Shown in pieces: positions 9,637 through 18,281 of a DNA stretch of 64,000 nucleotides. Each line of letters starts with the position of its first letter. Positions within the stretch are counted from its first letter, which is position 1. Source of the DNA: Flavobacteriales bacterium. GTDB lineage: Bacteria > Bacteroidota > Bacteroidia > Flavobacteriales_D > Parvicellaceae. The notes below the pieces were generated by a model that worked only from the letters and a program-made list of their open reading frames with translations, searched no databases and was not told where the DNA came from. The stretch covers positions 1 through 64,000 of the forward strand of contig JACJZN010000006.1 in the NCBI GenBank assembly GCA_020635565.1, given 5' to 3'. The position numbers were made by a program, and so were the translations under genes.

Positions 9637-10161
9637 ATGATGAAAACTGTATTATTAATTCTACTATCGGCTTTTTTATTGATTTCATGTTCGGATGATA
9701 AAAAAAATGAATCGATAACTCAACTAAACTGGGACAATAGGAGTCTTGAAATTGGCCAAATTGAAATTTCTGATTCACTGTATTTAAGTGGTCAAAGTTA
9801 TCTATCGATCTATTCACATATCTATAGCCAAACGGAACACATTACTCATGATTTGACAGTTACCGTCAGTATCAGAAATCCAAATATCAATGATTCTATT
9901 TTCGTAAAAAAAGCAAATTATTACAATACCCAGGGAGATCTAATCAGACAATACATAGACGAATTGATTTATGTAGCTCCTTTGGAAACTCTTGAAATAG
10001 TAATCGATCAAAGTGATAATTCAGGAGGAAGTGGTGCCAACTTCATTTTTGATTGGACTATTAAAGAAGATGATATACCCCCCATCTTTGAAGCAATCAT
10101 GATTTCAACTTATGGGCAACAGGGACTTTCCTTTAGTACTCAAGGAATAAGAATTAAATAA
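9637..10161 (+). CDS. DUF3124 lipoprotein
   Basis: The protein starts MMKTVLLILL and has a lipobox ending LISCSDD, so it should be lipid-anchored. The mature part matches DUF3124: YSHIYSQTEHITHDLTVTVS, then SIRNPN, GDLIRQY, SGGSGANFIFDW and the closing STYGQQGLSFSTQG. DUF3124 has no established function. A TTG six bases upstream (9631) is open in frame, but the double ATG at 9637 fits the signal peptide better. MarC follows 11 bases later. Confidence 0.82.
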   Translation: MMKTVLLILLSAFLLISCSDDKKNESITQLNWDNRSLEIGQIEISDSLYLSGQSYLSIYSHIYSQTEHITHDLTVTVSIRNPNINDSIFVKKANYYNTQGDLIRQYIDELIYVAPLETLEIVIDQSDNSGGSGANFIFDWTIKEDDIPPIFEAIMISTYGQQGLSFSTQGIRIK

Positions 10162-10172
10162 TCGCTTATTTT

Positions 10173-10781
10173 ATGCTGATTGATATTTTAACTAAAATTC
10201 TATTCCTGATAGCCGTAATCGATCCTTTAGGTTCTGTTCCTGTATATCTAGAGGCGACCAAGAGACTTGATGACCATCATAAAAGAAAGGTTGCCATACG
10301 TGCCTCAATAATTGCATTTGGAATCTTGTTATTTTTTATTGTTGTTGGGCAAGTGATTCTGGAAGGCATGAATGTTTCATTGGATGCGTTTCAGATCTCT
10401 GGAGGTGTAATCTTATTCTTATTTGCGTTGACTATGATTTTTGGTGATGGAAAACCAGAAACTGAAAAACATATGATCAAGGATTATAAGCACGTTACCA
10501 TTTTCCCTGTGGCAATACCTTCAATTGCGTCACCTGGAGCAATCATGGCAGTTGTGATCCTGACAGACAATCACTTATATACTATTGACCAACAAGCAAT
10601 AACAACTCTTCTAGTCATGCTTGTTGTAGCTATTACTATGCTAGTTCTTCTGGCGGCCAATCAGGTCAAAAGGATCATCGGAGAATACGGCATTACCGTT
10701 ATCAGTAAAATAATGGGACTTATACTGGCATCATATGCAGTACAAAGTGTTCTAAGCGGATTACGGGATTTCTTCGCCTGA
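10173..10781 (+). CDS. MarC family integral membrane protein
   Basis: This 202-residue protein has six predicted membrane helices and the conserved N-terminal IAVIDPLGSVPVYLEAT, QISGGVILFLFALTMIFG and the proline-rich IPSIASPGAIMAVVIL. It belongs to the MarC/UPF0056 (YchE/YhgN) family, inner-membrane proteins whose substrate is not established; the old link to antibiotic resistance has not held up. The stop abuts the stop of the convergent gene at 10782 with no intergenic space, and no terminator is visible. Confidence 0.9.
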   Translation: MLIDILTKILFLIAVIDPLGSVPVYLEATKRLDDHHKRKVAIRASIIAFGILLFFIVVGQVILEGMNVSLDAFQISGGVILFLFALTMIFGDGKPETEKHMIKDYKHVTIFPVAIPSIASPGAIMAVVILTDNHLYTIDQQAITTLLVMLVVAITMLVLLAANQVKRIIGEYGITVISKIMGLILASYAVQSVLSGLRDFFA

Positions 10782-11942
10782 TTATTTGTTCAATACCATT
10801 TCCATTTTAGAAACCACGTGCATTTTAACACCCATGGTATTCATATCAGTAGTCACCGTACCAAAGACTTTATCAAACATTCCTTTGTTGTAATTGAATT
10901 TTGAAGTCACATCGCAGGTCATATCTGGAGACATTGATTTTGACATTCCGATTGCTTCAGCGTCACTTCCAGGCATCCCGAATCCGCCCATATCCATTCC
11001 TCCCATTCCCATGTCATTTCCACCAGCACCCATGTCCATATCCATATCCATATCCATACCGTTCATATCCATGTCCATGCCGAAATCATCATCATTACTG
11101 GTATCTTCATCCTCCAAGTTGGTATCCATTCCCATGTTAAACATCGAACTACCATCTCCAGATTTACCAGAAGCACCAGCGTCAAACATATCTTTAGATT
11201 TATCGGTAGACATCGTATGATTCAAGGAAGCGATTCCATTATCCATTCCATTCACTTTCACAATCATCTGATAAATCCCAGCATCTACTTTGATCTCATC
11301 ATTCAAATTGATATCACCTTCTGGTAAAGCAAGTAATTGTAAAAAGTCATAAGGCAATATATCTACCATGTCTGTTTCCTCGGTCATTTTTACTTCCACG
11401 GTTGTCGTATTCTTGATCTCCTTCATACTATATCCTGTCTTTAGAGAACCCGTTTTTGGATCGAACTCAGCGTAGGCATCCACTTTCATATTGCCAGCTT
11501 GTCCACCTACAGATACACTATTCGCATCTGCATTACCATAAGCTAAGACATTTGAACTAGCCGATGTGATCAGATAGATCTTTTTAAGGAAAGTGAAATT
11601 CCCTTTTTTGTCCACCTGAATCTCGCTTTGCAATGCTTTTTGAGGAAGATCCTTTAAAGAAGCCAATGAATTTCCTTTAGAATCAACTACATTAAAACTA
11701 ACTAGATACAACATACCCGTTGCTTTTCCATCGGTCGCTACATTGTTGATATAAAGTACAAAATCTGTGGTAGTTTTAAATTGTTCCTTCATTTCCATTC
11801 CCATCATGGAGGTAGAAACATCATCATTGACCACGGCTGTAAAATGATAAGAAGCTCCTGATTTCCATTGATAATTGAGATCAGTAGCAAAAGTAGAAAG
11901 CGATGATAAAACAATAAGTGCTGAGAGTAATAGTTTTTTCAT
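10782..11942 (-). CDS. Secreted protein with Asp-Met-Gly repeat tract (DUF6263-like)
   Basis: This 386-residue protein has a clear signal peptide (MKKLLLSALIVLSSLSTFA). Residues 20-240 resemble DUF6263-type Bacteroidota envelope proteins built of beta strands. Residues about 265-325 are a low-complexity run of Asp, Met and Gly (repeating Met-Asp dipeptides), followed by a normal C-terminal beta segment. Methionine/aspartate-rich tracts can bind copper or calcium, but nothing here proves it. The tract is encoded by hexanucleotide repeats, so its length could vary between strains. DUF assignment is tentative; secretion is confident. Confidence 0.68.
   Translation of the reverse strand: MKKLLLSALIVLSSLSTFATDLNYQWKSGASYHFTAVVNDDVSTSMMGMEMKEQFKTTTDFVLYINNVATDGKATGMLYLVSFNVVDSKGNSLASLKDLPQKALQSEIQVDKKGNFTFLKKIYLITSASSNVLAYGNADANSVSVGGQAGNMKVDAYAEFDPKTGSLKTGYSMKEIKNTTTVEVKMTEETDMVDILPYDFLQLLALPEGDINLNDEIKVDAGIYQMIVKVNGMDNGIASLNHTMSTDKSKDMFDAGASGKSGDGSSMFNMGMDTNLEDEDTSNDDDFGMDMDMNGMDMDMDMDMGAGGNDMGMGGMDMGGFGMPGSDAEAIGMSKSMSPDMTCDVTSKFNYNKGMFDKVFGTVTTDMNTMGVKMHVVSKMEMVLNK
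11035..11058. repeat. Perfect TCCATA hexanucleotide tandem repeat (4 copies)
   Basis: Four perfect copies of TCCATA lie inside a longer degenerate array (about 11028-11077). They encode alternating Met-Asp on the minus strand. Slippage changes the protein by two residues per unit and keeps the frame. Confidence 0.85.
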
Positions 11943-12021
11943 AATCTGTTATAAATAGTTTGGATTGTCCTTGGCAAAGTTTGTACCAAATTCAATTCGT
12001 CTATTCAAAGATATGAAAAGA

Positions 12022-12591
12022 CTAATTTTGAGCGTTAACTGAATCAAAGAACATCAATAATTCTGCATCGCTTTTACCAAGAATATTGGTCATGTAGTTT
12101 TGAGCATCAATAGCAAAAGGATCATCTGGATAAGAATCTATCAACTTCTGATAAGTAGCTTTAGCATTCTCCAATTCACCCTTTTCTTCATACAAACGTC
12201 CTAAGTTCGACATATACTTTGGTGCTTGTTCAGCATTTGGAAATTCATCCACCAATTTTTGCATGATATTAATTGCTTGTTGTGGTTTCCCGATGATTTC
12301 TGAGGCCTTTGCTGCCAACTCCATCACAGCAGGTGTCTTTTCATGTGATGGATAGGTATTTGCAAATTTACTTGCAGCATTAAATAATGCTGTAGCCGTG
12401 ACCTGTTCGTTTTGCTTTCCACCTCCCGCAAGGTCATTGTTCAACATTTTAATGTGATCCAGTAATTTTTCTGCATCCTGTTGCTCTTCCTCATTAAGCA
12501 CTTGATCTTCTGAACTGCTTTCCTCTCCTACACATTGAACAAATCCAATAGAAAGCAACATGATCACAAACATCCAATTTTTTACTTTCAT
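12022..12591 (-). CDS. TPR-repeat lipoprotein
   Basis: This 189-residue protein has a lipobox near residue 20 (IGFVQC) and an acidic linker. Two or three tetratricopeptide repeats follow in residues 75-175 (PNAEQAPKYMSNLGRLYEEK, ENAKATYQKLIDSYPDDPFA). The layout resembles BamD/YbgF-type envelope scaffolds, but length and context do not prove either. It lies 8 bases downstream of def and is probably cotranscribed with it. Confidence 0.8.
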   Translation of the reverse strand: MKVKNWMFVIMLLSIGFVQCVGEESSSEDQVLNEEEQQDAEKLLDHIKMLNNDLAGGGKQNEQVTATALFNAASKFANTYPSHEKTPAVMELAAKASEIIGKPQQAINIMQKLVDEFPNAEQAPKYMSNLGRLYEEKGELENAKATYQKLIDSYPDDPFAIDAQNYMTNILGKSDAELLMFFDSVNAQN

Positions 12592-12599
12592 ATCAACTC

Positions 12600-13184
12600 T
12601 TATTTAACAGGGAAATTCATTCGATATCCTACCTTGACTTTACCTTTGGAAATATCTTCCAGTTTTCTCTTAAGCAGTCGCTTTTTCAAAGGATTCAAAT
12701 AATCTGTAAACAGAACACCCTCGATATGATCATATTCATGCTGAATAATTCTGGCAGCAATTCCAGCAAATTTCTCTTCATGGAATTCCCAGTTCTCATC
12801 AAAATATGAAATCGTAACGACTGATTTCCTAGTAACATCTTCACGAATATTTGGAATACTTAAGCATCCCTCGGAAAAAGCCCACTCTTTGCCTTCCTCT
12901 TCCTCAATAATTGGATTAATGAATACCTTCTTGAAGTTCTTAAGAATCTCAAGGTTTTTAGCTTCTTCTTCATTTTCTGGCTCATCTTCAGCAAAAGGAG
13001 AAGCGTCTACAATAAATAACCTTAACGCCTTACCAATCTGAGGTGCCGCTAATCCTACTCCTTGACTATCATACATAGTCTCGAACATGTCTTCCAGTAA
13101 TTTTGAAATATCTGTTCCCTCTTCTATTTCTTCAGTTTCTTCACGGAGAACAGGAGAACCATATGCGTATATTGGTAGTACCAT
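12600..13184 (-). CDS. def: Peptide deformylase
   Basis: This 194-residue metalloenzyme removes the formyl group from new proteins. All three signature motifs are present: GVGLAAPQIG near residue 43, EGCLSIP near 104 (metal-binding Cys) and QHEYDHIEGVLFTD near 148 (metal-binding His pair and catalytic Glu). It carries the acidic insertion between motifs that is common in Bacteroidota forms. It is the first gene of a two-gene unit with the TPR lipoprotein. Confidence 0.95.
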   Translation of the reverse strand: MVLPIYAYGSPVLREETEEIEEGTDISKLLEDMFETMYDSQGVGLAAPQIGKALRLFIVDASPFAEDEPENEEEAKNLEILKNFKKVFINPIIEEEEGKEWAFSEGCLSIPNIREDVTRKSVVTISYFDENWEFHEEKFAGIAARIIQHEYDHIEGVLFTDYLNPLKKRLLKRKLEDISKGKVKVGYRMNFPVK

Positions 13185-13251
13185 TCACAAATATTTAACT
13201 GCAAAATTGATGATTATTTCCGTTTCGTGCAATGAACTCTGGAATTATTAA

Positions 13252-13259
13252 TAATTTTG
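13252..13259 (+). promoter_or_regulatory. Bacteroidota -7 box TAATTTTG
   Basis: A perfect TAnnTTTG match sits just before the lipoprotein gene at 13282. A transcript starting about seven bases downstream would begin at or near the first in-frame ATG (13267), which favours the second ATG (13282) as the start. No clear TTG is seen at -33. Confidence 0.4.
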
Positions 13260-13281
13260 CCTCTCAATGAGAGTAGTTAGT

Positions 13282-13746
13282 ATGAAAATCTTTGTTGTAA
13301 TGGTAACATTTGTTTTGTTACTATCTAGTTGTGAAAAGTGTCCAAAATGCTGGGGAAAGGTTGAAAAAAATGAAGGTGAGATCATAACCGACACTACGCT
13401 TTGTTCTAATTGCACTATTCTCACGAATGAAAATGAAGGTTATGTTGTAAACTCAGACCTTGATCTCTGGAACATTTACTATAAAAACTTTGGAAACAGC
13501 GGTGTTTGTGAAACCTACGATTTTGATTTTGAGAAGTATTCTTTGCTAGGAATGACAACTATTGCTCATTGCAAATACAAGATCAAAAGAGAAGTAACCA
13601 TAAATGATGAAGAACAAACCTATTATTACGATATCACACTTAAGGAATGTGGTAATTGTGATGAAAAGCACTATCTCACTAATTGGGTGATGATTCCAAA
13701 AATCAAAAGTGGTTATAAGGTAATTTTCAGAAGTTCTGTTAGATAA
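13282..13746 (+). CDS. Hypothetical cysteine-rich lipoprotein
   Basis: I start the gene at ATG 13282, giving MKIFVVMVTFVLLLSSCEKC with a lipobox at SSC. An in-frame ATG at 13267 adds five residues. The mature part has several Cys pairs (CEKCPKC, CSNC, ECGNC), which suggests disulfides or a small metal site. I do not recognise the family. The methyltransferase gene follows after 3 bases, so the two are probably cotranscribed. Confidence 0.65.
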   Translation: MKIFVVMVTFVLLLSSCEKCPKCWGKVEKNEGEIITDTTLCSNCTILTNENEGYVVNSDLDLWNIYYKNFGNSGVCETYDFDFEKYSLLGMTTIAHCKYKIKREVTINDEEQTYYYDITLKECGNCDEKHYLTNWVMIPKIKSGYKVIFRSSVR

Positions 13747-13749
13747 TTC

Positions 13750-14322
13750 ATGCACGATTCGTCTTACTGGAATAATCGATATCTCGATCAAAAAACAGGC
13801 TGGGACATTGGTCATCCAAGTCCTGCAATTATTGAATTCTTTATAGACAAAAACAATTTAAGTTCTATACTTATACCAGGGTGTGGAAACGCGTATGAAG
13901 GCGAATTCCTGTTCAATCAAGGCTTCGCCAATTTAACGTTAGCCGACTTTGCAGCAGAAACGAAGAAAAACTTTCTTAGAAGATGCGGTAATTTTGATCC
14001 AGAAAAATTTGTAGTTGGAGATTTTTTCGAATTAAAGGGTCAGTTCGATTACATCATTGAACAGACCTTCTTTTGTGCTTTGACACCTAATCTCAGGGAA
14101 GACTACGTAATTAAAATGAAGGAACTTTTACATCCCGATGGTAAACTAGTTGGGCTAATGTTCAACGCAGACTTGAATACTGAATATCCTCCCTATGGTG
14201 GATGTCAAGAAGAATACTTAGATTTGTTTAGTAAACATTTCAGTGTTGTAAACCTGTCTAATTGTGATAATTCCATTGTCCCAAGAGCTGGTAGAGAACT
14301 CTGGATAGAAATTGGTCATTAA
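13750..14322 (+). CDS. TPMT-like SAM-dependent methyltransferase
   Basis: This 190-residue protein belongs to the thiopurine S-methyltransferase superfamily. The N-terminal SYWNNRYLDQKTGWDIGHPS is the family hallmark, followed by the SAM-binding ILIPGCGNAYEGEFL and, at motif IV, EQTFFCALTPNLREDY. The family methylates small thiols, halides or selenium/tellurium oxyanions; the natural substrate here is unknown. Its stop overlaps the start of a 51-residue membrane protein by one base. Confidence 0.85.
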   Translation: MHDSSYWNNRYLDQKTGWDIGHPSPAIIEFFIDKNNLSSILIPGCGNAYEGEFLFNQGFANLTLADFAAETKKNFLRRCGNFDPEKFVVGDFFELKGQFDYIIEQTFFCALTPNLREDYVIKMKELLHPDGKLVGLMFNADLNTEYPPYGGCQEEYLDLFSKHFSVVNLSNCDNSIVPRAGRELWIEIGH

Positions 14323-14477
14323 TGAGCCTAGGAGAAGTAATTATATTCATTTTTGTTGCATTCGTTTTTGCAGGTGGAATCTATGGGGGACTAAGATTAT
14401 ATCGATGGAATCAAAGAGACAGAGCCGCTATGCACAAAAGAAATAAAGACAAAGAAAACTTATCTGAAACTCAATAA
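14322..14477 (+). CDS. Small single-pass membrane protein (51 aa)
   Basis: The ATG shares one base with the methyltransferase stop codon (TAATG arrangement), which implies translational coupling. The peptide starts MSLGEVIIFIFVAFVFAGG, giving one membrane helix, followed by a basic, charged tail rich in Arg, Lys and Glu. No family is recognised. Good operon geometry and a sensible membrane profile support it as a real gene. Confidence 0.55.
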   Translation: MSLGEVIIFIFVAFVFAGGIYGGLRLYRWNQRDRAAMHKRNKDKENLSETQ

Positions 14478-14488
14478 ATTCTTGATTA

Positions 14489-14914
14489 CTAAAAATAATT
14501 GAATTTAATTTCAAAGGAATTATCCACGCCTTCCTTCACCTCTATGGAAGCTTCTTTAAAAGAAGGTTTTGAATATCCATATTTCTTTAAATTACTAAAT
14601 GCATATCCCTCTTTAGGAACCCCAATCAGGTTATAGTTCATTTTAGCATCCTTGTTCGTATCATCTAGGAATGCGATTACATATTTTCCTGGCTTCAGGT
14701 CTAATTCAATTTGCATAAATCCCAGAATCAAATCTTCCTTTTTAAAAGAATAAAGTAAGTCAGTGGATTCTTTCTTAAAATCGGTTTCGGTTTGGTAAAC
14801 TGCTACTCTGAGCAAACCTGTTTTATTCGCTACTCCTACAATCGAAAAAGTTGTCTTTTGAGCCCAATTCGCGTATCCTAGAAACAGAAGTGGTAGAATT
14901 AAAAGTAATCTCAT
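14489..14914 (-). CDS. DUF2141 secreted protein
   Basis: This 141-residue protein has a signal peptide (MRLLLILPLLFLGYANWAQ). It carries the DUF2141 beta-sandwich signatures: GLLRVAVYQTETDF, LKPGKYVIAFLDDTNKDAKM and NLIGVPKEGYAFSNL. DUF2141 proteins are common exported Bacteroidota proteins with no assigned function. It converges on the small membrane protein gene. Confidence 0.88.
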   Translation of the reverse strand: MRLLLILPLLFLGYANWAQKTTFSIVGVANKTGLLRVAVYQTETDFKKESTDLLYSFKKEDLILGFMQIELDLKPGKYVIAFLDDTNKDAKMNYNLIGVPKEGYAFSNLKKYGYSKPSFKEASIEVKEGVDNSFEIKFNYF

Positions 14915-14944
14915 AATTCATAAACAAACAGATAACCGAAATGT

Positions 14945-15505
14945 TTAAATGTACATTCCCGCTATTCTCAAATATACCAGTTCAGGCCTAATAGAACTCC
15001 ACCCTTCATTGATCGCTTCATTTTCGGAAACAAATAACAAATAGGATGATAACCCATGATCTCGAAACTCTTGTTTTACATGATCAGGAAACTGAAGTCC
15101 GATGAGGAAACCATCTTCCAGATCCTCTAATAACTCAACATAATAATCATCATCCCCAGCATGAAAATTGAGCACATTTCTTCCGATAAGGATAAATTTA
15201 TTCACTCCCTCTTTTATCATCAACTCCAATAAATTTTGTTTCAGCAACATAATATCATTGTAGAGGAGGTCATTCCATTCTCCGATTAATTCAATAAATG
15301 CAAATCCTTGATCGTAGTTAACATAAAGTAGCTTCACAAACAACGTTTCTGACTCTATCGAATCCCACTGAGGATGAATGTAATGATTGTAGATAGTATG
15401 AGAACATTCATACTCACTGTACTCCATTCCAAAAAATGGAGATCTTTCATCATCTTCTGCTCGATAATAATCGCGCCAATGATAGTATGGTTCTATCGTT
15501 TGCAT
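14945..15505 (-). CDS. Conserved hypothetical cytoplasmic protein
   Basis: This 186-residue acidic protein has no signal or membrane segment. It begins MQTIEPYYHWRDYYRAEDDE and ends with a hydrophobic beta-rich part (LVYLRIAGMYI). A central strand-helix-strand (NKFILIGRNVLNFHAGDDDY) suggests an alpha/beta fold. I recognise no family. It is divergent from the gene at 15565. Confidence 0.65.
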   Translation of the reverse strand: MQTIEPYYHWRDYYRAEDDERSPFFGMEYSEYECSHTIYNHYIHPQWDSIESETLFVKLLYVNYDQGFAFIELIGEWNDLLYNDIMLLKQNLLELMIKEGVNKFILIGRNVLNFHAGDDDYYVELLEDLEDGFLIGLQFPDHVKQEFRDHGLSSYLLFVSENEAINEGWSSIRPELVYLRIAGMYI

Positions 15506-15564
15506 ATCCTAGTACAAGAATATCATTTTTTTTATTAATTTGCTCCTACAATAAAACACTAGCT

Positions 15565-16005
15565 ATGCAAATAACCTATGAATCAATTAAACCGCTTATC
15601 CAAAGTGAGAATCTGGTAGGAGGAAATCAAATGCAAGTGACATTTCTTGCCGTTGGAATGGCTGCGCCCATTCAAGCGATTGGCATGATGGTCGCTGATC
15701 AGGATGAAATGATGAAGAATGTGACCAAACAAGCTGTAAAGCAAGGGGTTTTCAGTTCAATTATTAGTGCAATCAGCCGACTTCTCGGTGGACTCATTGG
15801 AGGTGTAGGTGGTAGCATAGCAAGTTCAACAGCTTCAACAGTAGGACATAGTATGACCAGTAATTCAATGGGAGCTAATATGATGAATGCCAAAGATACT
15901 CCTGAGAATAGACAAAAAGCTGTTGTTGCTGCCTTCCAAACTGTGCAAGCCTACTTTGAATACGATGCTGTAAACGGTGACTGGAAAGCCAAAAGCATGA
16001 GTTAA
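15565..16005 (+). CDS. Small protein with glycine-zipper segment
   Basis: I start this at ATG 15565 (MQITYESIKPLIQ), giving 146 residues. Longer in-frame extensions overlap the divergent neighbour. Residues 70-95 form a glycine/alanine-rich zipper (LLGGLIGGVGGSIASSTA), of the kind that packs membrane helices, flanked by soluble segments. Family unknown. The stop overlaps the hemL stop by 4 bases on the opposite strand. Confidence 0.62.
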   Translation: MQITYESIKPLIQSENLVGGNQMQVTFLAVGMAAPIQAIGMMVADQDEMMKNVTKQAVKQGVFSSIISAISRLLGGLIGGVGGSIASSTASTVGHSMTSNSMGANMMNAKDTPENRQKAVVAAFQTVQAYFEYDAVNGDWKAKSMS

Positions 16006-17291
16006 ACAGCCTTGCTAAAAGCTTCCAACGTTTGATTTAGCTTAGAATCATTCAACTGTGTATTAAGGAACCAAGCTTCGAATTGTGAAGGCGGAATGTA
16101 TATCCCTCCTTCCAGCAATTTCCAAAAGAAATCAGCAAACTTCTCTGTATCGCAAGATTTAGCGTCTTCGTAATTCAATATTTCTTTTTCTGAAAAGAAA
16201 GGATTGATCATGGAACCAAAGCGATTAACATTCAAAGGAACTCCTTTTTCATTAGCTATAGACAACATTCCTTCCTGCATCTTTTTAGCATAATCATCGA
16301 AGAAGTCATATGGATTTTCTTTTTCAAGAACTTCCAAAGTGGCCATTCCTCCTGCCATTGCAACAGGATTACCGCTTAGCGTTCCTGCCTGATACATATC
16401 TCCCAAAGGTGCTACACAATTCATAATCTCTTCCCTTGCACCATAAGCTCCAACTGGAAATCCGCCTCCTACAACCTTCCCTAAACAAGTGATATCTGAG
16501 TGTAATCCCAACAATCTTTGAGCTCCTCCATAACAAGAGCGAAATCCTGTCATCACCTCATCAGCTACAATTAAAATACCGTGCTCTTTCCCTATCCTAT
16601 TTAGTCCTTGTATGAATTCATCAGTTGGCAACACAACACCCATATTTCCTGCAATAGGCTCCAGGAATATTGCAGCGATATCTTCGTGATCGGCAACTAA
16701 TTGCTCAACTGAAGCCAAATCATTGTAATTAGCAACTAATGTATTTTTAACGGATCCCTCTGTAACACCTCCACTACCGGGCATAGACAATGTTGCTAAT
16801 CCAGAACCAGCTGCGACCAATAATGCATCTGAATGACCATGATAACAACCTGCAAACTTGATAATCTTATTCTTTTTGGTATATGCCCTCGCCAATCGAA
16901 TTGCGCTCATTACAGCTTCAGTTCCTGAATTGACAAAACGAACTTTATCCATGTTTTCAAATGCAGCACAAACCTTTTCCGCTAACATCACTTCTAACTC
17001 TGCAGTTGCTCCAAAGCTATATCCCTTCTCTAAAGTCTTTACAACCGTTTCCTGCACATGTGGATGCACATGACCGATGATCATTGGACCATATGAAAGG
17101 ACATAATCGATGTACTCATTTCCATCAACATCATAAATATGACTTCCCTTTGCATGAGAAATAAACAAAGGATTTCCTCCAACACTTTTAAACGCCCTGA
17201 CAGGACTATTTACTCCACCAACTAAATACTTTAAGCTTCTGTTATAAAGTTTATTTGATTGTTCTAAGTTCATTTTAAATACTTTGTTCAT
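16002..17291 (-). CDS. hemL: Glutamate-1-semialdehyde 2,1-aminomutase
   Basis: This 429-residue PLP enzyme converts glutamate-1-semialdehyde to 5-aminolevulinate, the second step of the C5 heme route. Visible motifs are SLKYLVGGVNSPVRAFKSVG at the start, VNSGTEAVMSAIRLAR for the cofactor phosphate, ADEVMTGFR, and CLGKVVGGGFPVGAYG with the PLP lysine. The first ATG (17291) overlaps hemB; ATG 17273 (MNLEQSNKLY) would start just after the hemB stop. It is the last gene of the minus-strand heme operon. Confidence 0.96.
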   Translation of the reverse strand: MNKVFKMNLEQSNKLYNRSLKYLVGGVNSPVRAFKSVGGNPLFISHAKGSHIYDVDGNEYIDYVLSYGPMIIGHVHPHVQETVVKTLEKGYSFGATAELEVMLAEKVCAAFENMDKVRFVNSGTEAVMSAIRLARAYTKKNKIIKFAGCYHGHSDALLVAAGSGLATLSMPGSGGVTEGSVKNTLVANYNDLASVEQLVADHEDIAAIFLEPIAGNMGVVLPTDEFIQGLNRIGKEHGILIVADEVMTGFRSCYGGAQRLLGLHSDITCLGKVVGGGFPVGAYGAREEIMNCVAPLGDMYQAGTLSGNPVAMAGGMATLEVLEKENPYDFFDDYAKKMQEGMLSIANEKGVPLNVNRFGSMINPFFSEKEILNYEDAKSCDTEKFADFFWKLLEGGIYIPPSQFEAWFLNTQLNDSKLNQTLEAFSKAV

Positions 17292-18276
17292 TCAACCATT
17301 TTGCTACGTCTTTTGCAAAATAACTGGCAATTAGAGATGCTCCTGCCCTCTTAAATGCAATAAGACTCTCATATACTGCTTCCTTCTCATTCAACCAACC
17401 ATTTGCTGAAGCTGCTTTGATCATTGCATATTCTCCACTAACTTGGTAAACAGAAATTGGTTGTTCAATTTCATTTGATGTATCTCTAACAATATCCAAG
17501 TATGGCATTCCCGGTTTAACCATGATGATATCTGCACCTTGATCAACGTCTTGCAATACTTCTTTGATAGCTTCCTTACGATTTGCCGGATCCATTTGGT
17601 AGGTCTTTTTATCTTTCGGAATATCCTGCATATCAACAGGCGCTGAATCTAATGCCTCCCTAAATGGTCCATAAAAGGATGATGCATATTTCGCAGCATA
17701 ACTCATGATTCCTACATCTTCGAACCCAGCTTCATCTAAAGCTATTCTAAGAGCTAAAATTCGTCCATCCATCATGTCAGATGGCGCCACCATATCAGCA
17801 CCAGCTGCTGCATGAGAAACTGCCATTTTACAAAGTGCTTCAACTGTTGGATCATTCACAATTTTTCCATCGGCAACAATACCGTCATGTCCAACTATAG
17901 AATAAGGATCCAATGCAACATCAGTCATTACGAATAACTGAGGAGCGACAGACTTGATGTGTTTGATCGTCTGTTGCATAAATCCATTAGAATTATAGGC
18001 TTCTTTCCCAGTATTGTCTTTTAGTTCATCTCCAACCTTCACAAACACCAATACAGATTTTAATCCTAAAGAAACTATGACATTTAATTCATCTGTTAGC
18101 GTATCTAAGGAATATCTGTAATACCCTGGCATCGAAGGGATTTCAGATTTCACTCCTGATCCTTCTTGCACGAATAGCGGAACAATAAAATCATTAACTG
18201 ACAATGAATTCTCCTGTACCATCGCTCTAATAGCTGGAGAAGTTCTTAATCTTCTTGAACGATTAAGTAATTCCAT
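17275..18276 (-). CDS. hemB: Delta-aminolevulinic acid dehydratase (porphobilinogen synthase)
   Basis: This 333-residue enzyme condenses two 5-aminolevulinates into porphobilinogen. The two active-site lysines are in AAKYASSFYGPF and IIMVKPGMPYLD. The metal-site segment reads DVALDPYSIVGHDG: the Cys residues of the zinc-dependent class are replaced by Ala and Asp. From family knowledge, this indicates the magnesium-type enzyme. It sits 5 bases downstream of hemE. Confidence 0.96.
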   Translation of the reverse strand: MELLNRSRRLRTSPAIRAMVQENSLSVNDFIVPLFVQEGSGVKSEIPSMPGYYRYSLDTLTDELNVIVSLGLKSVLVFVKVGDELKDNTGKEAYNSNGFMQQTIKHIKSVAPQLFVMTDVALDPYSIVGHDGIVADGKIVNDPTVEALCKMAVSHAAAGADMVAPSDMMDGRILALRIALDEAGFEDVGIMSYAAKYASSFYGPFREALDSAPVDMQDIPKDKKTYQMDPANRKEAIKEVLQDVDQGADIIMVKPGMPYLDIVRDTSNEIEQPISVYQVSGEYAMIKAASANGWLNEKEAVYESLIAFKRAGASLIASYFAKDVAKWLNEQSI

Positions 18277-18281
18277 AGTTC

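Noticed and set aside
10894..11220. Open plus-strand frame of 108 residues opposite the Met/Asp-repeat gene
   Set aside because: It is the antisense shadow of the low-complexity repeat (Ser/Ile/Pro bias) with no start signal.
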